A stretch of 30,797 bases of DNA from JABSOG01 sp041583135 (lineage in GTDB: Bacteria > Pseudomonadota > Gammaproteobacteria > Enterobacterales > Alteromonadaceae). The position numbers were made by a program, and so were the translations under genes. Where the stretch lies: the NCBI GenBank assembly GCA_041583135.1, contig JBFHGJ010000066.1:1-30797 (forward strand), written 5' to 3'. The notes under the pieces were generated by a model, which worked only from the letters and a program-made list of their open reading frames with translations, ran no database searches and was not told where the DNA came from. Of this stretch, positions 23,573 to 30,797 are shown one piece after another. The number at the start of each line of letters is the position of its first letter. Within the stretch, counting starts at the first letter, position 1.

Positions 23573-24481
23573 TTATAGCCAGTCTTGCGGCTTGAGGTAG
23601 TTGTCGTAGAGGTCGGCCTCTTTACTACCCGGCTCGGGCTGGTAGTTGTATTCCCAGCGGACCAATGGTGGCATTGACATTAAGATTGACTCTGTACGAC
23701 CGCCGGTTTGTAGGCCAAACAAGGTGCCTCTGTCATAAACTAGGTTAAATTCAACGTAGCGACCGCGACGATAGAGTTGGAATTGTCTTTGTTGTTCGGT
23801 GTATGCGCGGTTTTTGTTGCGTTCGATAACCGGCAAGTAGGCGTCCAAGTAGCCTTCGCCAACGGCTTTCATAAAGGCGAAGCTCTTATCAAAGCCCCAT
23901 TCGTTTAAGTCGTCGAAAAACAAGCCGCCAACACCTCGAGTTTCGTCGCGATGCTTTAAGTAGAAGTAATCATCGCACCACTTTTTGTATTTGGGGTAAA
24001 CCTCTTGACCAAAGGGCTCACACAAGGCTTTGGCAACTTGATGCCAATGAATGACGTCTTCGCGGTTAGGATAAAATGGCGTTAGGTCAAAGCCACCGCC
24101 AAACCACCAAATCGGCTCGTGGCCTTCTTTTTCGGCAATAAAAAAGCGCACATTGGCGTGGCTGGTGGGAATGTTGGGGTTTTTCGGGTGGATCACCAAA
24201 GAAACACCACAGGCTTGAAAACTTCTACCTTCCAGTTCTGGTCTATGGGCTGTGGCAGAGGCGGGCATGTTTTCTCCAAAGACATAAGAGTAGTTTACGC
24301 CGCCTTGCTCTATGACTGCACCATCGGTCAAAACGCGTGTGCGTCCGCCACCTCCGGCATCTCGTTGCCATAAATCTTCAACAAAGCGGCCACTGCCGTC
24401 GGATTGCTCTAAGCCTTGGCAGATGTTGTCTTGTAATGCCAAAAAGAAGGATTTTACCGCTTCAATGTCTACTCTCTGCAT
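23573..24481 (-). CDS. hemF: Oxygen-dependent coproporphyrinogen-III oxidase
   Basis: HemF decarboxylates two propionates of coproporphyrinogen III to give protoporphyrinogen IX, using molecular oxygen. The 302-residue product has the family blocks FGGGFDLTPFYP, HWHQVAKALCEPFG, YKKWCDDYFYLKHR, ERGVGGLFFDDLNEWGF-like RGVGGLFFDD, YVEFNLVYDRGTLFGLQTGGR and the C-terminal MSMPPLVRWEYNY. It is full length. The start is 5 bases after the tsaC stop, so the two are coupled. With hemB, hemC and hemD this supplies four heme-pathway steps within the window; the gene for the uroporphyrinogen decarboxylase step is not here. Confidence 0.98.
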   Translation of the reverse strand: MQRVDIEAVKSFFLALQDNICQGLEQSDGSGRFVEDLWQRDAGGGGRTRVLTDGAVIEQGGVNYSYVFGENMPASATAHRPELEGRSFQACGVSLVIHPKNPNIPTSHANVRFFIAEKEGHEPIWWFGGGFDLTPFYPNREDVIHWHQVAKALCEPFGQEVYPKYKKWCDDYFYLKHRDETRGVGGLFFDDLNEWGFDKSFAFMKAVGEGYLDAYLPVIERNKNRAYTEQQRQFQLYRRGRYVEFNLVYDRGTLFGLQTGGRTESILMSMPPLVRWEYNYQPEPGSKEADLYDNYLKPQDWL

Positions 24482-24486
24482 AGGAG

Positions 24487-25053
24487 TTAGCTCCGATAGA
24501 TAGCGCCGCTACGGGCGTCGATAATAGTTGAAGGTTGCCTGTTTACATCGACTTCACCGGCGACAATATGAGCCACTTTATCACTGAGCTTGGCGGTCAA
24601 CTCGGCAAGGTCGTTAATTGCCGGTTCGCCGCTTAAATTGGCACTGGTTGAAACCAGGGGTTTCGCAAATTGGCGGCAAAGTGCGATGACCACAGGATGA
24701 GCCGTGACTCTAACGGCGACGGTATCAAAATCACCGGTGATCCATTTGGCCGTTTTCTTACTGGCGGGCATCACATAAGTGTAGGGACCGGGCCAATGCT
24801 GCGCTATTTGTGCTAGCTGGGTTTGCTCAAGTTGAGATAAGTCGATATAAGGCTTAAGTTGATTGATATCGCCTGCGATGAGGATCAAGCCCTTAGACAT
24901 GGGGCGTTGCTTGATCTGGAGAATGTGTTCGACCGCAGCTTGATTGTCAGGATCGCAACCGAGGCCAAATACGGCCTCGGTTGGGTAGGCGATAACTTTA
25001 CCCTGCTTAAGGTCGTTAATGACCGCAGGGTCGATAATTACGCGGTTGCTCAT
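24487..25053 (-). CDS. tsaC: L-threonylcarbamoyladenylate synthase (YrdC/TsaC)
   Basis: TsaC makes threonylcarbamoyl-AMP from threonine, bicarbonate and ATP, the first step toward the t6A base 37 of ANN-decoding tRNAs. The 188-residue product is the short YrdC type without the Sua5 C-terminal domain. Characteristic sequence: IAYPTEAVFGLGCDP, IKQRPMSKGLILIAG (the conserved KxRP and SKG contact ATP and threonine), GPYTYVMPAS and PLVSTSANLSGEPA. It begins 5 bases after purE and ends 5 bases before hemF. Confidence 0.97.
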   Translation of the reverse strand: MSNRVIIDPAVINDLKQGKVIAYPTEAVFGLGCDPDNQAAVEHILQIKQRPMSKGLILIAGDINQLKPYIDLSQLEQTQLAQIAQHWPGPYTYVMPASKKTAKWITGDFDTVAVRVTAHPVVIALCRQFAKPLVSTSANLSGEPAINDLAELTAKLSDKVAHIVAGEVDVNRQPSTIIDARSGAIYRS

Positions 25054-25058
25054 TGAAG

Positions 25059-25568
25059 TTATAGGTTCTTCAACTCTTCTTGCAACTTGGCGTCTTTCGC
25101 CATGACCTGCTCGGCATTGGCTTGGCGTTCTTTTTTCACACGCTCACGCATATCTTCGTCGCCAACAGACAGGATCTGCGCCGCCAAGTAACCAGCGTTT
25201 TTGGCACCGGCACTACCGATGGCAACGGTAGCTACTGGCACGCCGCCAGGCATCATTACGGTAGACAACAAGGCATCGTGACCTTTGAGTGGACCGCCGT
25301 CGATTGGCACCCCAATTACTGGCAAGGTGGTGATCCCGGCAACTGCGCCTGCTAAGTGGGCAGCAAGGCCAGCAGCACAGATAAATACTTTACAACCACG
25401 AGCTTCTGCATCGGTGACATAAGCGTGAGTCGCCGCAGGTGTACGGTGAGCTGAGGTTACTTTCACTTCAAAAGTGATGTCGAATTTTTTCAGCACATCC
25501 AAAGTTGCACGCATTACCGGCAAATCTGAATCCGAACCCATCAAGATAGCAACAAAAGGTTTACTCAT
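25059..25568 (-). CDS. purE: N5-carboxyaminoimidazole ribonucleotide mutase
   Basis: PurE moves the carboxyl group of N5-CAIR to carbon 4 in purine synthesis. The 169-residue product is the class I (bacterial) form with GSDSDLPVM, the catalytic histidine in TSAHRTPA, AAGLAAHLAGAVAG, and MPGGVPVATVAIG. In many gammaproteobacteria purK, which makes the substrate N5-CAIR, follows purE; here tsaC follows after 5 bases and no purK is in the window. The gene has a good upstream promoter (25619-25647). Confidence 0.97.
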   Translation of the reverse strand: MSKPFVAILMGSDSDLPVMRATLDVLKKFDITFEVKVTSAHRTPAATHAYVTDAEARGCKVFICAAGLAAHLAGAVAGITTLPVIGVPIDGGPLKGHDALLSTVMMPGGVPVATVAIGSAGAKNAGYLAAQILSVGDEDMRERVKKERQANAEQVMAKDAKLQEELKNL

Positions 25569-25618
25569 AACGTTTAAAGCCCATTTAAGGTTGGTTTAAA
25601 GATATAAAACGAGGGCGC

Positions 25619-25647
25619 ATTATACGGACTTGGGCGATTAGCGTCTA
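25619..25647 (-). promoter_or_regulatory. Probable sigma70 promoter of purE-tsaC-hemF-aroE
   Basis: On the minus strand, TAGACG (25647-25642) and a perfect TATAAT (25624-25619) are 17 bases apart, giving a leader of about 45 bases before purE. I looked for a PurR operator (ACGCAAACGTTTGCGT-like) here and saw none. Confidence 0.6.
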
Positions 25648-25687
25648 GCGTGGACGGTTGATTTTTGTTCATTGAATTGTGCTTTTT

Positions 25688-25710
25688 TAGCCTTATAGAA
25701 GGTAAGGCTA
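25688..25710. other. Hairpin in the purE to beta-helix intergenic region
   Basis: TAGCCTTA (25688-25695) pairs perfectly with TAAGGCTA (25703-25710) around 7 bases. It lies upstream of the purE promoter, in the 391 bases that separate purE from the divergent secreted-protein gene. I see no gene in that stretch. Confidence 0.4.
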
Positions 25711-25907
25711 ATCGCCTTTTCTCTGGGTAGACTATCATTGCTACTGTTGATAAACGTGACACAGAATCAAAGCTCCGCGTCTAAAACTTATCAGATAGGG
25801 ATTTGAGCACAATGAGGACAATTTTTAACCCATATAGGTCATGTCTCAAATAGGCAAGAGAATGTCCCACTCAAGCGTTTTTTCGCTGTCAAAATGAACT
25901 TGTCTTG

Positions 25908-25927
25908 TCGCAACAACTCAGTTGCGA
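25908..25927 (+). promoter_or_regulatory. Leader hairpin before the secreted beta-helix gene
   Basis: TCGCAAC (25908-25914) and GTTGCGA (25921-25927) form a perfect 7-bp stem with a 6-base loop, 32 bases before the ATG and 18 bases before the ribosome site. It could affect translation or mRNA life. Confidence 0.4.
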
Positions 25928-25959
25928 AGGTCATCCATTTAGAGCAAAAGGACATAGCA

Positions 25960-28770
25960 ATGAAAGTAATCTCTCGAATTTGTGTTTTAACTATATTGGC
26001 CACCGGCGCCTTGCCTTGTTTGGCGCAAAGTGTTTGTACTTCAGCCAACACCGTGGTACTCGATGATGATAGCAAAACCACCATTGACGGCCGCAGTGGC
26101 AATTGGCAACCGGGTGATACCATTTGTATCGCCAGTCATCCCAGTGGTACTAATCATTCTTTAAGAATACAAAACCTCTCAGGCACCGAGCAGGCGCCAA
26201 TCACGATTATCAACGCTGGTACTCAGGTGGTATTCAATTACCAAGGTTATACCGATATGGCGTTGATTGTTCACAACGCTCGTCATTTACGCATCACAGG
26301 CAGTGGTGACAGTCATCATTTTTACGGCTTTAAAATTGATGGTAGTTTAGGCCAAATACGCAAAGGTATTGGCTTTTATAAGCGCTCAAGCGATATTGAG
26401 CTAGATCATTTTGAAGTGGGTCATGTGACCTCATCGGCGATGGGCTTGACGACATTCAGTAATTGCTCCGACGGCTCGGTACCTGCCAGATACCGTAAGG
26501 CCGGTGAAAATGGCCCTTACTATGAGGGTGACAGTGGGCCTTATTTTGATGCCTTTGGTCGTGAATTGGTGTTGGTCGATGATCCTGTCGATTATCGTCA
26601 GAATTTTATGCATGACTACAACAATGATGGTGTGGTTGATGCCTTGGATGCCAGCAGCAAGACCGACATGCAGTTTAGCAATGCTAACTACCATGACAAC
26701 TATATTCACCACACCGGCACTGAAGGCATGTATATTGGCTCAAATGCCGGTTTTAGGCTCTATAAGGTCACCCAAGACCCCGATCCTTTCTCTAGCCCGG
26801 GCTCAGCGATGGGTGGCAATGAGCGTCGGATCTGCCAATATTACAAAGACCCTCAACAGCAAAATCAAATTGCCAATGGTGATTATAACGAGCCTATCAG
26901 CGGCCAGTTGATTGGGGTTAAGATCTATAACACCATCATGCATGATATCGGCTGGGATGCCATAAACGTCAAATCCAGCGCAACGGATTGCCAAATTTTT
27001 GATAACCAGATCACCGACTTCGCCACCGCCAATTACAATCGCGACCAAATCAACGCCATTGATGTTCAAATCAACACTGATTGTGATATCTATCGCAATG
27101 AGATCCGCAACGGCAATGGTGTTGGTATTCACTCTCCCGGATTGGGAGGAGTTATTGCAAATAACCTGATTGAAAACGTTGGTAACGGTTATTGCGATTG
27201 TGACGGTGATGGCAATATGGATCGCAGCTCAGGTCGAGAGTCGGGGATTTTGGTGGCGATGAACACAGATCAAAGCCATCATTTTATGGTCGATGAAAAC
27301 GACAATATCATCCCTTGGACGGACATCTATGCCGGTCATCGATATTATTTGCTCAATAATACGATTGTACAGCCGGTAGAAGCGGCCATTGAGTTTAAGC
27401 TAGCGATTATGTCTCATGTTATTGCCAACAATTTGGTCGATGGCGCAGTGGTTACAAATGCCAATGTTACCACTAACGAGAATAATGTGAGCGCAATAAA
27501 CACCATGTTTAGCGATTTTGCCAACGGCGATTATCGTTTGGCGCCGACTGCGTTGAGTGTGATTGACATAGGCACCGACCTGAGTCAGTTTGGTTTAAGT
27601 GCTGAGTTGGTTGGCTTTGACCTTATTCATACGCAAAGGGCGTTACAGGCAGGCTTTGATATTGGCGCCTATGAATTTACTTCTTTAAGTGTAGCCGTTA
27701 ATGGCAGCGGTGAGGGTTCTGTCATCAGTTCTCCAACTGGCATTAGTTGCGGTAATACCTGCGCCTATAGTTTTGATGATACCGAGGCTGTCACACTTAC
27801 AGCTCAGGCGGGTAATAATAGTCATTTTGTCGGTTGGGTTGGCTGTGACGGTGAAAGCGGCGTTCAATGCACTATTACAGGGCACAAAGAGGTTCAAGCA
27901 ACCTTTGATGCTGATAGTTTTGCCCTTAGTGCAACCAGTAGTGCCAATGGTAACATTTCTCCTGCGGGAGATATTACGGTTGCCAACGGTAACAGTCAGA
28001 CATTTCGTTTTACGCCAGATCCGTTGTATAAAGTCGCCAGTGTGTTGATTGATGGAGTCGAAGTGGGGGCGCTTAGTAGCTACACCTTTGAGAACGTCAA
28101 AAGTGCTCACCAAATTACAGTTCACTTTGCGGTTGACCCAAATCAGTCTGACTTGGTGGTGCTGGAATTCAATGAGCAAAGCGGGAGTACGGCCCATAAC
28201 TCAGGGAGCCTTATCGGTCATGATGGCCTGTTAAGCGGCGATCCACAATGGACGGTGCTAAACGCAAATAATGGCGCATTGCTTTTTGATGGTAATGACG
28301 CCGTTAATCTTGGCCAGCCTGATGCACTTGATTTCAATCCGCTTCAGGACAGTTTTAGCGTTTCAGTACAGTTCAAAACCAGTCATTATGGTGCGCTGAT
28401 CTCCAAAGTGGTCAAATCAACCGAACAAGTGCAGTTTTATTTGTTTGTCAGTTCCAATAGCTTGCTTTACGCCCGTGCCGGTAGTTCCAGTAGCGTCAAA
28501 ACCTCGGTAGCGGTCAATGACGGCCAATGGCATAGGGCGACATTGGTTAATGATGCCAGCGTTAATAAGTTTTATCTCTATTTAGATGGTCAGTTGGTTG
28601 GCAATAAAACAAGCGCAGATATGCCAGCTAACGGTATGGATATTTTGATTGGTGCTAGGCGTAACGGCAGCAATAGCTCAACTGGATTTGAATATAGCGG
28701 CTTGATTGATGATGTGATGATATTTAACCGTGCTCTAAGCACAGAGGAAGTGAGTAACCTTGGCAACTAG
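25960..28770 (+). CDS. Secreted beta-helix protein with InlB-like repeats and a C-terminal LamG domain
   Basis: A 936-residue exported protein. Residues 1-22 are a signal peptide (KVISRICVLTILATGALPCLA). Residues of about 45-560 form a right-handed parallel beta-helix with runs like NLIENVGNG and FDNQITDFAT. Two calcium-binding-like loops lie inside: DYNNDGVVDALD (near 218) and DCDGDGNMD (near 413). About 575-727 hold two divergent InlB B-type repeats, of the kind ending in GWVGCDG...ATF. About 730-936 form a LamG/concanavalin-like domain with FDGNDAVNLG, DGQWHRATLV and DDVMIFNRALS. The architecture suggests binding or cleaving polysaccharide, or adhesion; no catalytic residues can be assigned. 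AAAGGAC precedes the ATG at 25960; the upstream ATG at 25894 lacks a signal peptide. There is no sorting tail. Confidence 0.88.
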   Translation: MKVISRICVLTILATGALPCLAQSVCTSANTVVLDDDSKTTIDGRSGNWQPGDTICIASHPSGTNHSLRIQNLSGTEQAPITIINAGTQVVFNYQGYTDMALIVHNARHLRITGSGDSHHFYGFKIDGSLGQIRKGIGFYKRSSDIELDHFEVGHVTSSAMGLTTFSNCSDGSVPARYRKAGENGPYYEGDSGPYFDAFGRELVLVDDPVDYRQNFMHDYNNDGVVDALDASSKTDMQFSNANYHDNYIHHTGTEGMYIGSNAGFRLYKVTQDPDPFSSPGSAMGGNERRICQYYKDPQQQNQIANGDYNEPISGQLIGVKIYNTIMHDIGWDAINVKSSATDCQIFDNQITDFATANYNRDQINAIDVQINTDCDIYRNEIRNGNGVGIHSPGLGGVIANNLIENVGNGYCDCDGDGNMDRSSGRESGILVAMNTDQSHHFMVDENDNIIPWTDIYAGHRYYLLNNTIVQPVEAAIEFKLAIMSHVIANNLVDGAVVTNANVTTNENNVSAINTMFSDFANGDYRLAPTALSVIDIGTDLSQFGLSAELVGFDLIHTQRALQAGFDIGAYEFTSLSVAVNGSGEGSVISSPTGISCGNTCAYSFDDTEAVTLTAQAGNNSHFVGWVGCDGESGVQCTITGHKEVQATFDADSFALSATSSANGNISPAGDITVANGNSQTFRFTPDPLYKVASVLIDGVEVGALSSYTFENVKSAHQITVHFAVDPNQSDLVVLEFNEQSGSTAHNSGSLIGHDGLLSGDPQWTVLNANNGALLFDGNDAVNLGQPDALDFNPLQDSFSVSVQFKTSHYGALISKVVKSTEQVQFYLFVSSNSLLYARAGSSSSVKTSVAVNDGQWHRATLVNDASVNKFYLYLDGQLVGNKTSADMPANGMDILIGARRNGSNSSTGFEYSGLIDDVMIFNRALSTEEVSNLGN

Positions 28771-28781
28771 CACCAAGGTTT

Positions 28782-28809
28782 GCACAAAGCGCTGTAAGGC
28801 GCTTTGTGC
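28782..28809. terminator. Bidirectional-type terminator between the beta-helix gene and the zinc-ribbon gene
   Basis: GCACAAAGCGC (28782-28792) and GCGCTTTGTGC (28799-28809) form a perfect 11-bp stem with a 6-base loop between two convergent stop codons. T-rich sequence is short on each side. Confidence 0.8.
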
Positions 28810-29382
28810 TTAGTTTGGCTCTACTAAGACTTTGTATTGACAATTTTTTTGCGGACATTGGTGAGTCAACCCCTTGGCGGTTTGCTTCTCAACCAAAATG
28901 CCCCAATGACACTCAGGACAGGGCGTGTTAACCGGTTTTTGATTAACGGCATACTTGCACTTGGGGTAAGCATCGCAAGCGTAGAAGGTTTTACCATAGC
29001 GGTTGTTACGCTGTAACAGCTCGCCCTTTTTGCACGAAGGACAAGCAACGCCGGTGTCCTCCTGTTCATCTAAATGTGCCACATACTTGCATTCAGGAAA
29101 GTTGGTGCAGCCGATAAACATGCCGTAACGGCCATTTTTTACTGCCAGCTGTCCATTGCATTGAGGACAGGGCGGGTTGTCTAGCAGTTTCACGGTATGG
29201 AGCTGGTGGTGATCGCCTAAATTGCGGGTAAAGGTGCAACTGGGATAATTGCCACAACCGATAAATGGGCCTGACTTGGAATTGCGGATAATAAGTTCGC
29301 TGCCGCACTTGGGACAGACCTCATATTCTTTTTCCAGCGCGTGTTCGTGCTGGTCAAACAGATCGTGTTCGGTTTTGCTCAT
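28810..29382 (-). CDS. yrdD: YrdD-like protein with four topoisomerase-type zinc ribbons
   Basis: A 190-residue protein built of four C4 zinc-ribbon modules like the C-terminal domains of topoisomerase I, each of the form CPxC...FxxCxxxPxC (CPKCGSELI, CPQCNGQLA, CPSCKKGEL, CPECHWGIL). The last module ends CPQKNC. It lacks a topoisomerase catalytic domain. Such genes sit beside smg and dprA in gammaproteobacteria, and a nucleic-acid-binding role is inferred. I start at ATG 29382 (MSKTEHDLFDQ). A TTG at 29406 in the same frame falls on the arm of a hairpin and has no ribosome site. Confidence 0.9.
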   Translation of the reverse strand: MSKTEHDLFDQHEHALEKEYEVCPKCGSELIIRNSKSGPFIGCGNYPSCTFTRNLGDHHQLHTVKLLDNPPCPQCNGQLAVKNGRYGMFIGCTNFPECKYVAHLDEQEDTGVACPSCKKGELLQRNNRYGKTFYACDAYPKCKYAVNQKPVNTPCPECHWGILVEKQTAKGLTHQCPQKNCQYKVLVEPN

Positions 29383-29404
29383 GGTTGTGTGAAATTGTGG
29401 TTGC

Positions 29405-29433
29405 AAATAGCGGCTAATCGTTAGCCGCTATTT
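29405..29433. terminator. Perfect 13-bp hairpin between smg and yrdD
   Basis: AAATAGCGGCTAA (29405-29417) and TTAGCCGCTATTT (29421-29433) pair perfectly around a TCG loop, just after the smg stop and 23 bases upstream of the yrdD ATG. The strength suggests partial termination or an mRNA processing point within the dprA-smg-yrdD run. No T run follows the stem in the direction of smg transcription, so classical termination is not certain. Confidence 0.6.
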
Positions 29434-29442
29434 AAGGATAAG

Positions 29443-29916
29443 TTAGTGCAGCGGACCATCCGCCTGTTCAAACACCAGATCTTCCATCTGGGCATATGCT
29501 TGTTCGTGACCTGGAATATTGACTAATACCATTAGAATCACCCACTTCAGGTCTTCTAGGCACATTAATGGCTCATCTAACTCCATCACGCGGTCTATTA
29601 CCATTTCACGAGACTCGAAATTGAGCACGTTGATTTGTTCTAGAAACATCAAAAAGCCGCGGCATTCGACATCAAGACGGGCCATTTCTTCGGTTGTGAA
29701 AACACGGGTGGCGGTGTTGCTACCAGCATTGGCAAAGGGACGATTATCGCTTTTTTGCAGGTTTGCTAACTTTTCCAGCCAACTGAGTGCTTTGTAGATC
29801 TCGATTTCATGAAAGCCGGCACGACACAATTCTTCCGTCAGCTCTTTGTGATCGACAAAAATCTCTGACTCAGAATGGATGTAGTTCTCAAACATGTACA
29901 TCAAAATATCAAACAT
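29443..29916 (-). CDS. smg: Smg family protein (DUF494)
   Basis: A 157-residue Smg protein, DUF494, of unknown biochemical function, located by convention beside dprA. It begins MFDILMYMFENYIHSE and continues with VDHKELTEELCRAGFHEIEIYKALSWLEKL, the conserved N-terminal helical part, and ends LKWVILMVLVNIPGHEQAYAQMEDLVFE. It is acidic and helical. A near-perfect ribosome site (AAGGAGATAATT) precedes the ATG. A hairpin separates it from yrdD downstream, and 317 gene-free bases separate it from dprA upstream. Confidence 0.95.
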   Translation of the reverse strand: MFDILMYMFENYIHSESEIFVDHKELTEELCRAGFHEIEIYKALSWLEKLANLQKSDNRPFANAGSNTATRVFTTEEMARLDVECRGFLMFLEQINVLNFESREMVIDRVMELDEPLMCLEDLKWVILMVLVNIPGHEQAYAQMEDLVFEQADGPLH

Positions 29917-30233
29917 AATTATCTCCTTTGAATGTAAATCACCACCGTTCTACATCAGTCCTTTTGGTGTTTCCGAGTCCATGGTATCACGATATCCTGT
30001 GGCGGTCGTTAACTTGACGTCAATTCAAGCTTAAAAAGGTGTAACGGCTATATGTAAGTGATGTATGTGTTGTCGATGGGTCCTCTTTTGGGATGTTTAA
30101 CCAACAAACGCGACAAACGCATCAAACTACCAGCGTCTTCTTAATTTATCGGTCTATAACTCCAATACTTAACCATATTTATATCAGCGTCAATGCAAAT
30201 TAGACATCAAAGTACAAAAAGTGTTCAAAATGT
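29917..30233. other. Gene-free stretch of about 317 bases between smg and dprA
   Basis: This is wider than the usual tight spacing of these neighbours. It holds the 10-base palindrome TTGACGTCAA (30014-30023) and the tandem near-repeat TGTTCAAAA/TGTTCAAC just before the dprA stop. I could not identify a convincing promoter for smg, nor a gene remnant. Confidence 0.5.
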
Positions 30234-30797
30234 TCAACTTCGGGTATAACCGCCAGCCACCGCGACCACTTTGCCTGCCATTTCCAAGTCCAACAACTGT
30301 GCCAATACTTGATGAACCGGTAATTGGCTGCGTTCGGCTATACAATCTACAGAGGTGATTTCGTAACCGATACACGCTAGCAGCGGTGCCTGATCATCAT
30401 AGTTATTGGGGCGTTCGGGGCAATTATCAATATGCGTTTTGACCAAGTGGTGCTGGAGTGCACTGAGTTCTTCGATGATGTCGTTGGTGTTTTCTACCAG
30501 CTTGGCTCCTTGTTTGATGAGCCAATGGCAGCCTTCACTCATTGGGTTATAGATAGAGCCGGGAATGGCAAAGACCTCTCTGCCTTGTTCCATGGCATAG
30601 CGAGCGGTGATCAACGAACCGCTCTTTATAAACGCCTCTACCACCAAAGTGCCGAGACTTAAGCCGGAAATTATGCGGTTGCGCTTGGGAAAGTGTTCAG
30701 CCCTTGGGCCTTGTTCGGGCCAGAACTCTGAAACCAAAGCGCCCGTTGCGGCAATTTGTTCAGCCAAGGCTTTATGGCGTTTTGGGTAGATTTGCTC
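30234..30797 (-). CDS. dprA: DNA-processing protein DprA/Smf (5' part outside the window)
   Basis: The C-terminal 187 or so residues of DprA, which loads RecA onto single-stranded DNA taken up in transformation. The frame stays open to the window edge at 30797, so the start lies beyond. The Rossmann-type core is seen in AEHFPKRNRIISGLSLGTLVVEA and GREVFAIPGSIYNPMSEGCHWLI. The end is a winged-helix domain (ACIGYEITSVDCIAERSQLPVHQVLAQLLDLEMAGKV) of the DprA C-terminal type. It is upstream of smg on the same strand. Only the part within the window can be judged intact. Confidence 0.95.
   Translation of the reverse strand, partial: EQIYPKRHKALAEQIAATGALVSEFWPEQGPRAEHFPKRNRIISGLSLGTLVVEAFIKSGSLITARYAMEQGREVFAIPGSIYNPMSEGCHWLIKQGAKLVENTNDIIEELSALQHHLVKTHIDNCPERPNNYDDQAPLLACIGYEITSVDCIAERSQLPVHQVLAQLLDLEMAGKVVAVAGGYTRS

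Noticed and set aside
25569..25700. PurR operator upstream of purE
   Set aside because: No sequence near ACGCAAACGTTTGCGT was found by eye around the promoter.
25894..25959. Upstream ATG extension of the secreted beta-helix protein
   Set aside because: It would bury the signal peptide behind 22 polar residues, while ATG 25960 has an AAAGGAC ribosome site and a normal signal peptide.

Overview
The window is about 30.8 kb of a gammaproteobacterial chromosome, most likely a marine member of the Alteromonadales close to Shewanella. The reasons are the tatB-tatC-tatD / diguanylate cyclase / hemB order, the hemC-hemD-hemX-hemY operon, the dprA-smg-yrdD and purE-tsaC-hemF-aroE clusters, and the stacking of PAS-GGDEF-EAL signalling genes. 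Coding density is high and I see no prophage, integron, CRISPR array or complete insertion sequence. The genus is an inference from gene order, not a proven assignment.

Left third (1-11.4 kb). A plus-strand run carries the end of tatB, then tatC, tatD, a membrane diguanylate cyclase and a cysteine-poor (Mg-type) hemB. A minus-strand TonB/TolA-shaped protein of unknown function follows. Next come a large PAS-rich GGDEF-EAL protein with its own promoter, a lipoprotein alpha/beta hydrolase and an Atm1-type ABC exporter. The exporter's 3' end overlaps a convergent Lrp/AsnC regulator.

Middle (11.3-22.5 kb). The Lrp-type regulator is divergent from a short DUF1338 protein, with a perfect 12-bp inverted repeat over the regulator's start codon. 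Then come a CtlX-type guanidino-group hydrolase, tRNA-Arg(TCG), the hemCDXY operon, a small lipoprotein, a 193-bp MITE-like element with 17-bp terminal inverted repeats and a TCTA target duplication, an NfeD plus two-SPFH membrane module, and an exported peroxiredoxin.

Right third (22.5-30.8 kb). On the minus strand purE-tsaC-hemF-aroE read leftward, with a diverged tandem duplicate of the aroE 5' end and three GGTGTC-N-GACACC palindromes between hemF and aroE. A plus-strand gene for a large secreted beta-helix / InlB-like / LamG protein separates this cluster from dprA (partial), smg and a yrdD-like zinc-ribbon gene. Four strong hairpins mark the main transcript ends.

Functionally the window is rich in tetrapyrrole synthesis: hemB (porphobilinogen), hemC and hemD (uroporphyrinogen III) and hemF (aerobic coproporphyrinogen oxidation). 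Protein export (Tat), cyclic-di-GMP turnover and translation-related functions (TsaC, tRNA-Arg) sit beside it. The most unusual items are the aroE 5' duplication with its palindromes, the MITE-like element, the secreted multidomain protein inside an otherwise conserved housekeeping neighbourhood, and the operator-like repeat at the Lrp-family gene. I did not find a clearly new multi-gene system.
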